Shown here in pieces: positions 53,603 to 64,000 of a stretch of DNA of 64,000 bases. The notes beneath the pieces are model-generated. The model was not told the origin of the DNA, did not search any database, and saw only the letters and a list, made by a program, of their open reading frames with translations. Made by a program: the position numbers and the translations under genes. The stretch spans positions 2,046,001 to 2,110,000 of the forward strand of contig NW_026907681.1 in NCBI RefSeq assembly GCF_028389875.1. Direction: 5' to 3'. The DNA is from Rhea pennata (taxonomy: Eukaryota; Chordata; Aves; Rheiformes; Rheidae). Each line of letters opens with the position of its first letter. Position 1 is the first letter of the stretch.

Positions 53603-54043
53603 TGTGTCACAGACAATGCATCTGGTTCTTTGGGTAGAGGAGCACGTGCTATGGCCCACACACAGCAGGGAGCTGTAGGCACCCTGGAAAGGAGCATTCT
53701 CTGAGCCATGGGGCAGGATTCCTAGAGGGAGGAGAAAGCCAGACTCTTCTTGTTGGGCTGGAAGGGGAGCAAGGGAGCTGTCCCACTTGGGTGCTAAAGC
53801 TTCAAGTTGACAGCAGTGAGTCATAGGGTGGGGGGGCTGCTCACTGAAATCCCAGCACAGGTGTGATGAAACCCAGGAGGCCAGTGCTTAGCTGAAGCCT
53901 GGCCTCCTGGTCCTTTCCATCTACTCCTGCTTGCAGAAGCCTGAAAAAGCATGAGGGGAGCCAAGATTACTAGATTCCAGTTAATTTTCTGGGCATTTTG
54001 AAACACTGTGTGTTCAGCTACTTCTGACACTTCCTTTTCTATA

Positions 54044-54075
<32 letters not shown>

Positions 54076-55336
54076 CATATATATATATATATATTTGTAT
54101 TCAATGCCCTCCACACATACCTGTATTGAAAATATTTTTCTGAGCTTTGTTTTTTCACTTCTATAGTATACCTGTTTCTATTAGCATTGGGTTATGGGGC
54201 AAGTGGTCCTGTCCTTCGCTATGCCCTCCCTCCATCTAGTACTGCTGAAAGGGGGGTTGAGGGGGCTGTACGTATGTGTTTGTTTTCTTGATATTAGAGT
54301 TGGAGGAAATGAGCTGGCCTGGACGGGCAGAGAAAACTGGCCCTAATGCAATCACTGCGTTGTGCAATTGAGTTAAGGTTTGGTCCAGCGGAGCCTCCAG
54401 TGGCTTCAACCTGCGCCAGGCAGCTCCTCTCAGCCCTGCATCATTGCTCCTGCTCTCCTCAGGGCAATGAGCTGCTGGAGGTGGGGGCAGGCACTTGCCT
54501 TCATCCTGCTGCTCTACAGTGAGAGGCTGGCTCCTTCCCCCAAGCCCTTCCCATAGGTTTGCCTGCTCAGAGTTGCTCTTTGGTCCTAGAGAAGCCAGGT
54601 CCTCTTCTTGGAATGAGGACAAGGTAGACTCCTCTTGCAATGGTGTTACCTTGTTCCTGTGAGCAATTGCACCCCAAGTCAAAGGGGGAAGATGCTCCCC
54701 AGCCCAGCAAGGGGAGCAAGAGAAGGTTTTGGTGCACCAGAAGTCCCCTGCCTGTACCCCTGGCATGTCCTCCATCTGCATCCCCACCCTCCAGCCTGTG
54801 GGAGAGCCTTCAAGACATGGCTTGGGGTCTTCCCTTGCCCGGTGTGGCAAGACCCCTTTCCCCCAAACTTCTGCCTGGGCTGAGCTATGCTGGGGGAGGA
54901 TGTGCTGAGCTGAGCTGCTGTAACCTGAGAGCCAGAAAATAATCAGGTTATGCCTGGGTGAGTTACTGCCAGGTACCTGCTGTGAATTGCTTTGGGGCAT
55001 AGGCTCAGAGAGCTGCAGCCTCAGGGCAGGGTTGGTGTTGGCAGAGGTCCATGCACCAGGCTGGCAGGGGTTGGGGGGTGACTTGTCCTCCTCCCCTACT
55101 GCTGCAGTGCAGGGCAAGCAGGTGCTTGTACTCATGTTCCCTACCACCCGGGCTCTGGGGCAAGAGCATCCGTGCCCTGGCACTGCAGCAGGGTGCAGCT
55201 TTTGGGGTGGAGGGTGGAGCGATGCACATGTCCATCTCTCACCCCGCTAGCCATAACGCTGCACTGTCACCCTCCCCCTCCCCCCAGCACATGCTGCAGC
55301 AATCAGGCCCCAGGCAGCAAGGCTGGGTGGTTGCAG
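53603..55336 (+). other. Convergent intergenic region between POLE and P2RX2 3' ends
   Basis: Contains a (TG)n(TA)n microsatellite at about 54,044-54,094. A 315-codon stopless - strand frame (55,183-54,236) has no recognisable motif and biased composition, so I do not call it a gene. Mammals have the small gene LRCOL1 near here, and I see no match to it. Confidence 0.5.
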
Positions 55337-55342
55337 TTTATT
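55337..55342 (-). promoter_or_regulatory. Putative polyA signal of P2RX2
   Basis: TTTATT on the + strand is AATAAA on the - strand, about 890 bases after the P2RX2 stop codon. It is the first clear signal I see there, and makes the 3' UTR span 55.3-56.23 kb. Confidence 0.5.
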
Positions 55343-56229
55343 GGGTACTGGCTGCTTGGCTAGTGCAGGACTTGCTCTAGTCCTCAGTACGGCTCCAGGG
55401 CCACCACCACTGCTGCAGCTCCATCTGTGGCAGCTTTGCAGGGGCACAGGGGATGAGCAGGGCAGGCCTACTCGAGATGTGCCCACCCCTGCCCCCAGGA
55501 CCCTGGGTGCCCGCAGCCAGGAGCTGCTCCAGGATGGGGCTGCCAGCGCTCCAAGCCAGCCAGAAAATGGTAATGCCCATTCCCGGTGTGCTGAAGCAGA
55601 GCCAGTAGTCAGGCACTGCCTTCTGCTCCAGAGCAAAAGCTCCTGAAAGCCCCCACAGGAGCCAGCCAGGGCACCACGGGTCTGCCCTGCCACTGGGGCT
55701 TTTCTTGACCCCCAGCCTCTCACAGCAGCTGGCAGCCATGGGGCAGGACCTGCGTGGAGCTGCTTGAAGCATGGCTGAGGGAAGGGAGGGGGCCGTGGCT
55801 CTTGGTGGCCAGCAGCAGCAGCCGGCAAGGTGCCCGGTGCATCCTGGCCAGGCACAGGGAGCATTGCGTGGGAAAAGCAGGTAGCTCAGAGTCGAGCAGG
55901 GCCCGGACGGAGGAAGTGTTATTGCTGCCTGGCACAGTGGCTCCTTCCTGCTGTGGTTGTACGTGGTGGGGGAGGGACAAGCGGTCGGTCCCTGCGGGAC
56001 AGACTCTCTGGAGGCTGGAGAGCCCTGAGGTGCTGTATGTCGTGGAGCAGCCTCTGAGGCACCTTCAGCCTGCCGCGGGGGTGAGAGATGGCTGGAGGGG
56101 CCAGATGCCCTGGCAGCCCCAGCCACATGCTGCTGCCCAGCCTGCAGCCGTGCCCAGGCACCCTGCCCTGCCTTGCTGGCAGCGTGGCCACTGCTCTGTC
56201 CCAGAGGACCAAAGCTCCAGGGCCAGGAT

Positions 56230-56456
56230 CTAGGGTGGTGCCTGCTCAAATTTCCTGCTGCTGTACACCTGGTCCTTGTTCATGCAGCTCAGCAGGATCC
56301 AGTCCCAGAGGAAGGAGCCCTGGAAGGTGAGAGAGGGAGGTCAGTGCTGGGAGTGTGCAGCTGGGCCGAGCCCCCGGCACCAATACTCACCATTCCCAGC
56401 GAGGTCAGAGCCACGGCCAGGTTGATGACAGTGGGGATGAGGCTAAACTTCCCTGC
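56230..56456 (-). CDS. P2RX2: P2RX2 exons 10-11 (second membrane helix and C-terminus)
   Basis: Exon 10 (56391-56456) encodes GKFSLIPTVINLAVALTSLG. Exon 11 (56230-56319) encodes GSFLWDWILLSCMNKDQVY and the SSRKFEQAPP tail, ending at TAG 56232-56230. This is the pore-lining helix and the YxxxK motif (YSSRK). The tail is much shorter than in mammalian P2X2, which may mean alternative splicing or a truncated tail. Confidence 0.88.
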
Positions 56457-56852
56457 CTGGCAGAAAGGATGGGATCAGCAATCGCTGCCCAGCCCAGGTT
56501 GCCTCCTGCCTGGGCCTGCATTCACTCTGGGTTGGGCACAAGGAATGAGACTGAGCAGAGACCTCCCTCTGCCCAAGCCACAGTGTGGACAACCTACCCA
56601 AGCAGCAGCGCACACTATGAGGTCTTGCATTTCCTTCCAGCACACTTTGCACACTTTGCCAAAGGTTCTAATTTGAGGCACCTGGGATTCCCCCATTCCT
56701 CTGCAAGGCTGAGCAGAAGAGGCCTGGCTGTGTTCATCCCAGCTCTGAGGCAGCAGTGGAGAAGAGCTGCTTTTCCAGGACGGTCCTAGCACCACGGCAG
56801 CATATTATGCACATATGCACCCCAGTAGCACATGGACCATGCAAAATCCTAC

Positions 56853-57143
56853 CTGGCCCTGCACGATGACATCAATATGGATCCCACAGGCCTTGATCAA
56901 CACTCGTGTGTGGGTCCCGTTCCATTTGTAATACTTCGCAGACCTCCTGGGGAGACAGGTAGAAGGCCCCAGTGATGGGGACCAGCCACAGCAGGACCAG
57001 GGAGGGCAGGAGGAGGATGCAGGACTGCAAGTGCCACTGCCTGGGACAGTGGTCTTGGGATCGGGGCGGTGGAAGGAGTAGTGGGGGTTGCAGTCGGTTT
57101 CAGGCAGGCCCAGGTTACAGTTCCAGTTGGTGACCACCCCACC
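56853..57143 (-). CDS. P2RX2: P2RX2 exons 8-9
   Basis: Exon 8 (from 57143) encodes [20 protein letters not shown] and SFHRPDPK. The usual GYNFR end is disrupted near 57,033. Exon 9 (56853-56946) encodes [17 protein letters not shown] and [11 protein letters not shown], with normal borders. The first residue of conserved FAKYY is Ser, and the Tyr of KAYGI is Cys. Confidence 0.85.
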
Positions 57144-58148
57144 CTGCAGCAGAAACCAGCAGGCCTAGCACAGCACCAGCACACCATGGACACAGTGAGC
57201 CCAGGGCACAGCACTACTGTGCACGCAGCTTGGCCATGGGCATGATAAGCCAGCAAGTAAGCAGGGCATTTCCCCCCACTCAGGCGTTAGCACAGCTGTC
57301 ATCCTCATCACCCGCTGGGAAAGGCCGGGAATGCCACCATACTGGGGCACACGGCCCTGCCAGGAAAGCCAGCAGCACTGCTTGCAAGGCTGCTTACCCA
57401 GCGGAGCTCTGCCACAGCAGTGGGCTTTCCAGCTGAGTTGGGAGCATGGCTAGGCATCAGGGAGCATTCCGAGATGCAGAGTGGGGGGCCTCTAGGGTCT
57501 GGAGGGTGCTGGGGCTGAGCAGGGGGTGCAGAACCTGGAGGGAGGATGGAACAGTGCTGAGTTCCTTCCCTGGATGGGAATTGTCTACTCCCAAAAGGGC
57601 AGCAGAGGCAGCAGGGCCGGATGGGGCTGGAGACCAAATGCTGGGTGCACTGCCCTCCCCTGGCAATGTCATGGTATTTCCCAAAGTGTGTGGATGAGTC
57701 CCCACCACTGGGCGAGCAAACCTGCCAGTCCTGGCAGTGATACAGGCACACCTGCAGTCTATGCTTTGCTGCCAGCTGGCCTCCTGCGCTCCAGCCTCTG
57801 CACAGGGGCCTTGTAAGAGAGACCCTGGGCCTGGGAGCCTTGCAGGGCTCTGCATGCGCAAGGTGGGCAGAAAGGACTGCTCAGGGGCTGCAGTGGATGT
57901 GCTGTGCTCCGAGCTGTTGAGGTTGGCTAAGCTGCCACTGCCCTCAGCCCATCCCAGCTAGCCCCCGCAGCATACTGGCAGGGCAGCAGGGCCAGGGACC
58001 TGCCTCCAGCTGCCTCTGAGTCTCAACAGTGTCAGTGAGTGATGATCCCGTGGTGCCAAGCACTAGAGCAGGTGCTGAAGGAACGCCCTGTGCCCAGCCA
58101 GCAAGACCTTGGGCCCTCTGGGAGGACCATCCTCCCAGGACATGACAC

Positions 58149-58260
58149 CTTCTCTGCCAGCTCCCTTAAGTTCTCTCCCGCCTGCTCCACGATGAAGCTC
58201 CGCTTGAAGATGGGGCAGTAAAGGGCAGAGGTGGTGTTGAAGGTGCAGCTTTTCAAGTAA
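58149..58260 (-). CDS. P2RX2: P2RX2 exon 7
   Basis: Encodes YLKSCTFNTTSALYCPIFK and FIVEQAGENLRELA, a clear match to P2X2, with normal borders (GAGAGCAG and GTGTCA). A duplicate lies at 16562-16673, where the first full codon is a stop. Confidence 0.88.
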
Positions 58261-58827
58261 CTGCTCTCAGCAGCTTGAATGTTGCCCCTGGGGAGACAAA
58301 GCCAGAGCCATGGCATAGAGCAGCACACCAATACGCCTCAATTTTCTTCCTAATATCGTGAAGCACCCAAACGAAACATTAAACCCCAGCTCTGCTCATT
58401 GGTATCCATGCCATCACTGATGGTCCCAGCTGATGAACGGTGAAGGGATTTCCTAGGAGAACTACATACCAGACGTGGATGTATGCAGGCACTCAGAAAT
58501 GCACATGACTGACTAGGGGATGGCCTGCGCAGCAGGAGGGTGGAGAGCAGGAAGAGGAGGAACCCTGGGGTAGTTACCTGGCGAGATGCTGGCATTTTCA
58601 AAGGGATTCTTGTTCCCAAAGACTTCAACCGCTCCCTTTGCAAGGCCACATGCCCCATATCTACCCACCAGTGTGAGCATTCCTGCTCCTTCTTTCTCAA
58701 TAATTACCATCCTCATCATCACCACCTTCCTCAGTGGAGGCAGGGGCAAGCAAGAGTGAAGGATAGATGGATGGAGTAAGGGTTGAGAACTCCGTATCAC
58801 AGAGACAGCAGCTGAGCACCAAAAAAA

Positions 58828-59378
58828 TGTCCTGTCCCAGCAGGTTGAGGGAGGTGATTACTGCCCTCTCCTCAGCACTGGTGAGGCCACAGCTGGAGTG
58901 CTGTGTGTGGGTGTGGTCTCACCAGTACAAGAAAGACATGGACCTACTGGAGCAAGTCCAGCAATAATGATGAAGGGACTAGAAGCATCTCTCATGCAAG
59001 GAGAGGCTGAGAGAAATGGGACTGTTAAGTCTGGAGAAGAGAAGGCTCAGGGGCATCTTATCAATGTGTACAAATACCTGATGGGTAAGAGTAAAGAAGA
59101 TGGAACCAGGCTCTTCTCAGTGGTGCCCCGTGATCATATGAGAGTGAACTGAAATACAGTAATTGTGTCTGAACTTAAGAGCAAACATTTTTTTTACAGT
59201 GAGGGTGATCAAACACTGCACCAGGTTGCCCAGAGAGGTTAGAGAGTCTCTCTCCTTGGAGATACCAAAAACCCGAGTTGGCTTGGCCTAGAGCAACCTG
59301 TTGTAGGTGACCCCGCTTTAATCAGCTGTTGAACTAGGCAATCTCCAGAGGTGCTTCCAACCTCCGTCATTCTGGGAA
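58828..59378 (+). mobile_element. CR1 LINE 3' fragment (duplicate)
   Basis: Same insertion as the 17.2 kb element, carried by duplication B, so it inserted before the duplication. It lies in the P2RX2 intron between exons 6 and 7, antisense to the gene. It keeps the GGTGAGGCCACAGCTGG segment lost in the other copy. Confidence 0.87.
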
Positions 59379-59857
59379 CAACTTAGGAACAGGGATCCCC
59401 TGTGAAAAGCCAGCATCTCCTCCAGCTGCCAAATGGCACTGCTCCTGCACAGCTCCACTCCTGCCTCTCCATCCTTCAGGCTTGTCCACGTATTTCAACC
59501 ACATCTTCCTGCTGTCAGTGAACACTCATTCCTCTGGTACCTAATTGTTACGGGAAATGGCTGTGCTATCCACCATTGCACTTTCAGGAAGGCATCTGGC
59601 TGCACTCCACACACACACTCAGACAACACACATGCAAGTGCAGGGCCAGGGTGGCCCCCTTCTCCCCACTATGCCAAAGACCTGACTACAAAGCACTGCT
59701 GCTGCAGCAAGGCTGTCCTGGTCCCAGCAGCAGGGCCTGACCTGCACTCAGCTGCTTAGCATCACCTATATTGCTCTCCACTTTGTTCTATACCCTGTAC
59801 ACACATGGCAGCCTGGGTACCCACTGGTCTACTTGCTCCATCCCTAGGCCCCACATT

Positions 59858-59960
59858 GATCTCTTCCACATGGACGTCCTTGGAGAAGCCGAAGCAGGGG
59901 AAGTGGATGTTCCTCTTGATAAGGATGGGGAACTGTGGTGCCATCTTCGCCAGGGACTCA
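59858..59960 (-). CDS. P2RX2: P2RX2 exon 6
   Basis: After acceptor CTCCACAG the exon encodes ESLAKMAPQFPILIKRNIHF and GFSK, matching the MAPNFTILIKNSIHYP segment of P2X receptors. The 3' end is uncertain, as no clear GT follows the conserved FSK. This exon has no counterpart in the 16-18 kb duplicate. Confidence 0.75.
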
Positions 59961-60038
59961 CTGTGGAGAGACCTAAGTACTATGGCTTCGGGAGCAAAAT
60001 GGTCCCTGTTGGCATGGCCTGTGCAAGGCCATCCCTGT

Positions 60039-60950
60039 GCCATGGCACCGCCTCCCTAGGCCATGGCCTGTTGCTGAAGGGGCCAAACCTCTCAAGAGCA
60101 CCCTCAGAGGTGTCCCGCCCAGAGCATCCCCTGGTGTCCAACGGGACCTCGAAGATGGGCCAGCCTTTTGGTGCCTGTTCCATCCTAGCAGAGGACTCTC
60201 CTCCCCAGTGCCACGACCCATCTTTGGGCCCCGTACCCGACACTCGCTTCCTCTGCTGCACACCAAGCCAGCATTTCAGAGCTCTTCTCGGTGCCGCCAG
60301 CACTGGGCACGCAGCGCCCTGTCTTCTGCCCTGTGAGGACGAACACACAACGCTGAACTTCCTGGTAAATGGGATCCTGCCCAGTGCGCAGTGCTGCACA
60401 GATCACTTGTCCCTGCACATGCCCAGCTCTCTGTGGCCCAACATGTCCATGTCGCCAGGGGTGCAGTCATGGTTGCAGCTGCATACAGCACTGCAAACTG
60501 TTAGCCCCTGCAGGGTCATGGGGGACATGGTGAGAACAGGACATGCACCTGGTAGTCCTACGCTGTGGCTGCAGAGGGGACGGGGCACCCCATGTGCTTC
60601 CCCATCTCTGCATGGGTGCCAGCCCTTGCAAGCTGCCTGGGGTAAGCAGCCGTTAAGCGTGCCTGCGGTGGCCCTACTCTAGCATGGCTTTCCTTGGTGT
60701 GTCCTCCGGAGTAGACAGTCAACCCTCTTCTCCATTTCCTTGCGTGGGAACTGAGCCAGGGGCAGCTGTGCTCACTAGGATTCCCCAGGTCTCTGCATCC
60801 GCCAGCAAGCTCCGCTCAGTCTCCACACATCTCCCCTCCCGTGATCCCTCACTCAGCAGCCCCCAAACAGTGCCCAGGCCAAGGCAGGCAGGGGGATCCC
60901 TGCCACAAACTGGTAGCAGCAGAGGAGAGCTACAGGCACCAACATCACGT
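60039..60950 (+). repeat. Block C, copy 3 (P2RX2 context)
   Basis: Copy in the presumed original context between P2RX2 exons 6 and 1. It joins directly to block D at ATCACGTGAATGTCAGAG, whereas in the left region blocks C and D are separated by about 1.7 kb that includes a CR1. Confidence 0.9.
60244..60507 (-). CDS. P2RX2: P2RX2 exons 4-5 (Cys-rich ectodomain head), third copy
   Basis: Exon 5 (60244-60330) reads QKTGRCVPSAGGTEKSSEM, then LAWCAAEEA. It aligns with the TGRCVP...WCPVE segment of P2X2, with Ser replacing the Cys of KTCE. Exon 4 (about 60430-60507) reads CNHDCTPGDMDMLG, like DCVAGELDMLG in human. The exon 5 donor is GCGAGTGTCG. In the phase required by exon 6 one G is missing at the junction. 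Confidence 0.7.
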
Positions 60951-61426
60951 GAATGTCAGAGCCTCCCCTGACCTGATCTGAGAGTGCCCTCTCCTGCCCT
61001 GAACATCCAAAACCACAGAGGCCTGACGCTGCTCGTCAGGGCAGGCAGAGCATGGCGCACCTGCCTGGCTAAGGCCACAGGGCCCTGGCCAGTGCTACGT
61101 GCCAAGCTCTGCTGAGCCTGCCGCACAGCACTGCAAAGGTGACCTAACATGCAGTCCCAATGTGTCTGGGACGCAGCCATGGTTGCCTCATCGGGAGCCA
61201 AGGACAGTGCTGGGCCTGGAGGAGGGAACACAGGAGTCCCCATGCAGGCAGCGGGGACCACCACACAGGACAGCTTCCTTTGCTGGGTCCATCTGGATGA
61301 AGGAGCAGTTGGGAAGCCCTTGCAGAAAGTCTGCTGCTCATCTACTGCTCCAAGAGGCCACCCAAAGCAAGCAAGACAAGAGCAGAGAAGGGAGAAAGGC
61401 AGGTCAGAGCCTCACCTCGGCTGTGC
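60951..61426 (+). repeat. Block D, right copy (partner 20,570-21,046)
   Basis: Right-hand partner, lying in the stretch where P2RX2 exons 2-3 would be expected. None are visible. It ends next to an LTR-like segment. Confidence 0.9.
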
Positions 61427-61428
61427 AG

Positions 61429-61657
61429 GTTGGGGGCGAATAACCATAAATACTGGAATTTTTCCAAAGGAGAGGGAAGTTGCTACACAACAGAGGGCCA
61501 AGTTGCCTCCTCGGGAACGCCCAAAAGGATTGTACCTGCCAACTCTCTCTCTCTCATCATGTAGACGATTGGGACAAGCATTGGAGTGGTCCTTCTCGAG
61601 ATTTCCATTGGGTCGGTCTCTTTGTAAGTATTTATGAATAAACTGCTTGCTGGTGAA

Positions 61658-61697
<40 letters not shown>

Positions 61698-61735
61698 GTG
61701 CTGCCTTGCCAAAGCGGACACGTGGCCCCCGGGAA
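61429..61735 (+). mobile_element. LTR-like fragment with polyA signal and (TG)n
   Basis: The stretch differs in texture from its GC-rich flanks. It has CT-rich sequence (61,541-61,557), a GGGTCGGTCTCTTTGTAAGT segment and AATAAA at 61,637-61,642, followed by a (TG)n tract of about 16 units at 61,663-61,695. This resembles the R/U5 part of a retroviral-type LTR. No terminal repeats or internal genes are seen, and it may be simple intronic DNA. Confidence 0.3.
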
Positions 61736-63019
61736 CCGGAGTGGAACAGGTGCTCCCTAGCACCATCTGTGGGCACCAGCACATGGGGCTAGGAGACACA
61801 GGGCTCTGCTGCTGTTTGAGGTATTTGAGGGCAGCAGGCAGGATGGGAAGGGCTCTGCTCGGCTACTTTGTTCACCAGGCACCTGTCATCCATCTCCTGC
61901 AGCTCTGGAAGTCCCTGGGATCTGGCACTGCAATGCTCCAGCTGCGCCTTCTCTTTCCTATCCCTCTGCTCCACTTCCAGTCACGCTTCCAGGAGATCAT
62001 GGTATGGGGCAATATGTGGGCAAGGAGGTAATCTCAGAGCCACCAAAGGCAGGCAGAGTGGACAGACAGCTAAGAGAGAGCTGCCACACTCGCCTTGCCC
62101 TGTACAGCAACACATGCCCACGGTCTCTGCGGTATCTCCCGCAGCCTGCGGGCATGGCCCCTCCGTCACCTTGTCCCAAGCAGCTTCTGGAGAGCATAGG
62201 CTCCAGCATAGCTGCTTTGTGGCACAGGAGAGGGTGGAGGTTGTGTGTGGAGAGTCGTGCCAGGGCAAGCACCAACACCCTGCTCTCTCTGGCTGCCAGC
62301 AGTACCTGCTAATCTGGGCTTTGCACAGCTCAGGAAAGGTGAAAGCATCCCAAAGGCAGGGATGGGATGAGGCCAGCGTCAGGTCCTCAGTGCCACAGAG
62401 GAGCCGCGGCAGCCACCTGCAAATAGCCCTTGCCAAGCTGCTCTGCACAGGCAAGCAGAGCGCCCCAGCAGGGCAGTCTCAGGAGAGCCAGCCTCCCTAG
62501 CCTGGGATTTGCACCTCACGGCTACCTTGCCCGTGCAGGGCAGGCCTTCGCGGTTGGCAGAAAGCACAGGCAGAGCTCTGCCACCCACTTCCTTCAGCAG
62601 CCAAGCATTACCCATCTCCTGCAGACGTAGAAATCCCTGGGATCCAGCATTGCCAAGCTGCAGTCGTGCTATCCACAGGTGTGCAGGCCACGTGGGAAAA
62701 ATGGGACAAGGCTCAGGGACAGCACCCCTGCAGGGGTCCCAGTCGGGGGCGTACAAGAAAAGTGGCCCTTAGAGCAGGATGTGAAGGGACTGGAGCAATG
62801 GGACAGGGCACGGGGAGATCACCATCAGGGTAGGACAGAGACACTGCGCCCCCTGCCTCTTGCAGCACTATGGCTTTAGCCTTCCCCCTCTCCCGGCAGA
62901 GGCAAGAGAAGCTGCCCTGGCAACTTGTGGGGCTGCGCAGGGGCTGTGTGCGGAGCAGGGATAAACCGTGCGGCAGCGATGCCCCACCGGGAGGCAGCAG
63001 CTCCCAGCCCCGCACTCGC
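61736..63019 (+). other. P2RX2 intron 1 region with diverged repeats; exons 2-3 not found
   Basis: Segments at about 61,860-61,945 and 62,590-62,680 resemble each other (CCATCTCCTGCAG, then CCCTGGGATC and GC..TGC), suggesting an old tandem repeat of about 720 bases. Neither strand shows the expected P2X exon 2 or 3 sequence. Confidence 0.45.
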
Positions 63020-63147
63020 CTGACCAAGTAAAGCAGGACGAGGAGCTGCAGCGCACGGTGCGTGGTGCCGAGGTGCCCGTTCCTCACCACCATCACCTGT
63101 GGGGTGGAGTAGCTGCACAGCGCCCACAGGCAATCCCGGGCACCCAT
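63020..63147 (-). CDS. P2RX2: P2RX2 exon 1 (cytoplasmic N-terminus and first membrane helix)
   Basis: 42 codons from ATG at 63147. It has STPQVMVVRNGHLG, matching the conserved region before the first membrane helix, then RALQLLVLLYLV, the helix itself. The Thr of the usual Y.T.K motif is kept. The exon ends AG|GCGAGT, a GC donor. The tail before it is shorter than in human P2X2. Confidence 0.75.
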
Positions 63148-63159
63148 TGCTGGCGTGAT

Positions 63160-63210
63160 CAGCATGGCACAGCACGGCATGGCACGGCACGGCATGGCAC
63201 AGCTCGGGGA
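63160..63210 (+). repeat. GGCACGGCAT decamer array just upstream of P2RX2 exon 1
   Basis: About five imperfect 10-base units (GGCATGGCAC / GGCACGGCAT). They would lie in the 5' UTR or promoter of the - strand gene. Confidence 0.8.
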
Positions 63211-64000
63211 ACCACTGGAGCAGTAAGGACTGACCCCCCACCCCCACCCCACCACCACCGACGCCCCACAGCTGCCACACAGCCCCAGCCCAGCACGGAC
63301 GCAACCCCTGCCGTGCCATGGGGACCACGGTGAGGGACGGGCATGGTCAGCACGGACGCAAGTGGAGAAGTCTGGAGCTGGCACTCACAGCACAGCACCA
63401 CGGGTGGGGCAGCAGGCAGAGGAAAGAGGCTGCAGGCGAGGGATGGGGGCTGCAGGCAGGGGACAGGGGCTGCAGATGAGGGACAGGGCTTGGAGGCGAG
63501 GGAAGGGACTGGCAGGCAAGGCACAGGGCTGCCAGCAGGGGACAGACAGAGGCTGCAGGAAGGGTTGGGGAGCAGAGGTAGGACATCAGGTTGCCAGGTT
63601 CGAGGAGAGGAGAAAGGGCCGATGCAGGCTACAGGACCGAGAAAGTAGTGGGTGAGCTGTGTGTCGAGCTCCTGTTCACCAAATGTTGCAGGGGAACTGG
63701 AGGGACGCAGTGAAACTGGTGGCAGAATGGGTTAAAGCAGGGAAAAGGTAGCTCTTCCTTGTCTGGTGGCCCTGAACTGCAGAGAGTTGCTCCACAGGAG
63801 GTGGCGGAGGTACCAGCAGGGTTCAGACAGAGTGGAGACATGCATGGCAGAGAGATGCCAGCGGGAACTCGTCAGAGCCACACCCTAGCAGCCCAACTGC
63901 AAGAGGCGGGGTGCCAGCCTGGGATTGGGTCCAGGTGTGCAGGTTTTGAGGGCTCTCTGCAGAGAGCAGCTTCTCCTCCTACCCTTGCCACTGATGAAGC
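63211..64000 (+). other. P2RX2 upstream flank, GC-rich with imperfect G-rich repeats
   Basis: 63,410-63,560 holds imperfect units of about 20 bases around GGCTGCAGGC.GGGGACAGG. No exon or clear promoter element is recognised. Confidence 0.5.

Larger units (their letters stand above)
57207..59596 (+). repeat. Segmental duplication B, right copy (partner 15,617-18,001)
   Basis: Original-context copy within P2RX2 (introns around exon 7), with the CR1. After 59,596 the copies separate: this one continues to exon 6, while the left one jumps to block C. Confidence 0.92.
56230..63147 (-). pseudogene. P2RX2: P2RX2, ATP-gated P2X receptor, incomplete and damaged
   Basis: The family forms trimeric ATP-gated cation channels in the plasma membrane, with two membrane helices and a large disulfide-rich outer domain. 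Exons on the - strand: 1 63020-63147, 4 about 60430-60507, 5 60244-60330, 6 59960 down to about 59858, 7 58149-58260, 8 57143 down to about 57033, 9 56853-56946, 10 56391-56456, 11 56230-56319. Exons 2-3 are not recognisable. The symbol rests on position next to POLE (convergent, as in human) and on similarity to human P2X2. Damage: donors of exons 1, 5 and 8 are irregular, and exon 4 is poorly conserved. The second membrane helix and the YxxxK trafficking motif are intact. CR1 and other repeats sit inside. It is probably not functional as written, though misassembly could explain the gaps. Confidence 0.75.

Noticed and set aside
54236-55183. 315-codon - strand reading frame between POLE and P2RX2
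   Set aside because: No domain, signal or homology that I recognise; low-complexity GC-rich composition. Noted in the intergenic entry only.
59771-60682. 303-codon + strand reading frame
   Set aside because: Antisense to P2RX2 exons 4-6 and shared with all block C copies; a shadow frame.

Overview
The window looks like vertebrate, most likely bird, nuclear DNA. The evidence is GT-AG introns, a CpG-island promoter, CR1 LINE fragments of the avian type, (TG)n tracts and GC-rich blocks. The genes I recognise are POLE (catalytic subunit of DNA polymerase epsilon, + strand) and P2RX2 (ATP-gated P2X channel, - strand), lying tail to tail as they do in human 12q24.33. I worked by eye against remembered human proteins. 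Exon numbers follow human POLE, and identity values are impressions, not computations.

Layout. (1) 1-15,595 is a partial POLE copy (copy 1, exons 12-37), cut on the left by the window edge. At about 15,600 it switches abruptly to P2RX2-side sequence (15,617-18,001, with P2RX2 exon 7 and a CR1). (2) 18,006-25,100 is a mosaic of pieces that also occur at 57-61 kb, including two extra copies of P2RX2 exons 4-5, mixed with unrecognised sequence and a second, reverse CR1. (3) 25,107-26,460 is a sharp AT-rich island without recognisable genes. (4) 27.0-27.8 kb is a CpG island and promoter, followed by POLE copy 2 from its first to its last exon (27,678-53,250). (5) 53.3-56.2 kb is the convergent intergenic stretch. 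(6) P2RX2 runs leftwards from 63,147 to 56,230 and is interrupted by repeats. The main duplication pairs 1-15,595 with 32,666-48,306, and the two look about 98% alike.

The main finding is that neither POLE copy can encode a full polymerase as written. Both share an in-frame TAG in exon 25, a TGA in exon 26, a deletion fusing exon 26 to exon 30, TAG codons in exons 32 and 35, and a DTD-to-DRD change in polymerase motif C. Copy 2 also has no exons 7-8, a Gly for the Exo I catalytic Asp, a frameshift in exon 10, no exon 14 (Exo III), several damaged splice sites and further stops downstream. Copy 1 keeps exon 14 but has lost most of exon 24, which copy 2 keeps. P2RX2 has no exons 2-3 that I can find and a damaged exon 5 donor in all three copies. 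The simplest reading is an unprocessed POLE/P2RX2 pseudogene locus that decayed and was then segmentally duplicated. The rival reading is a badly assembled and error-prone contig. POLE is essential, so an intact copy should exist elsewhere in this genome.
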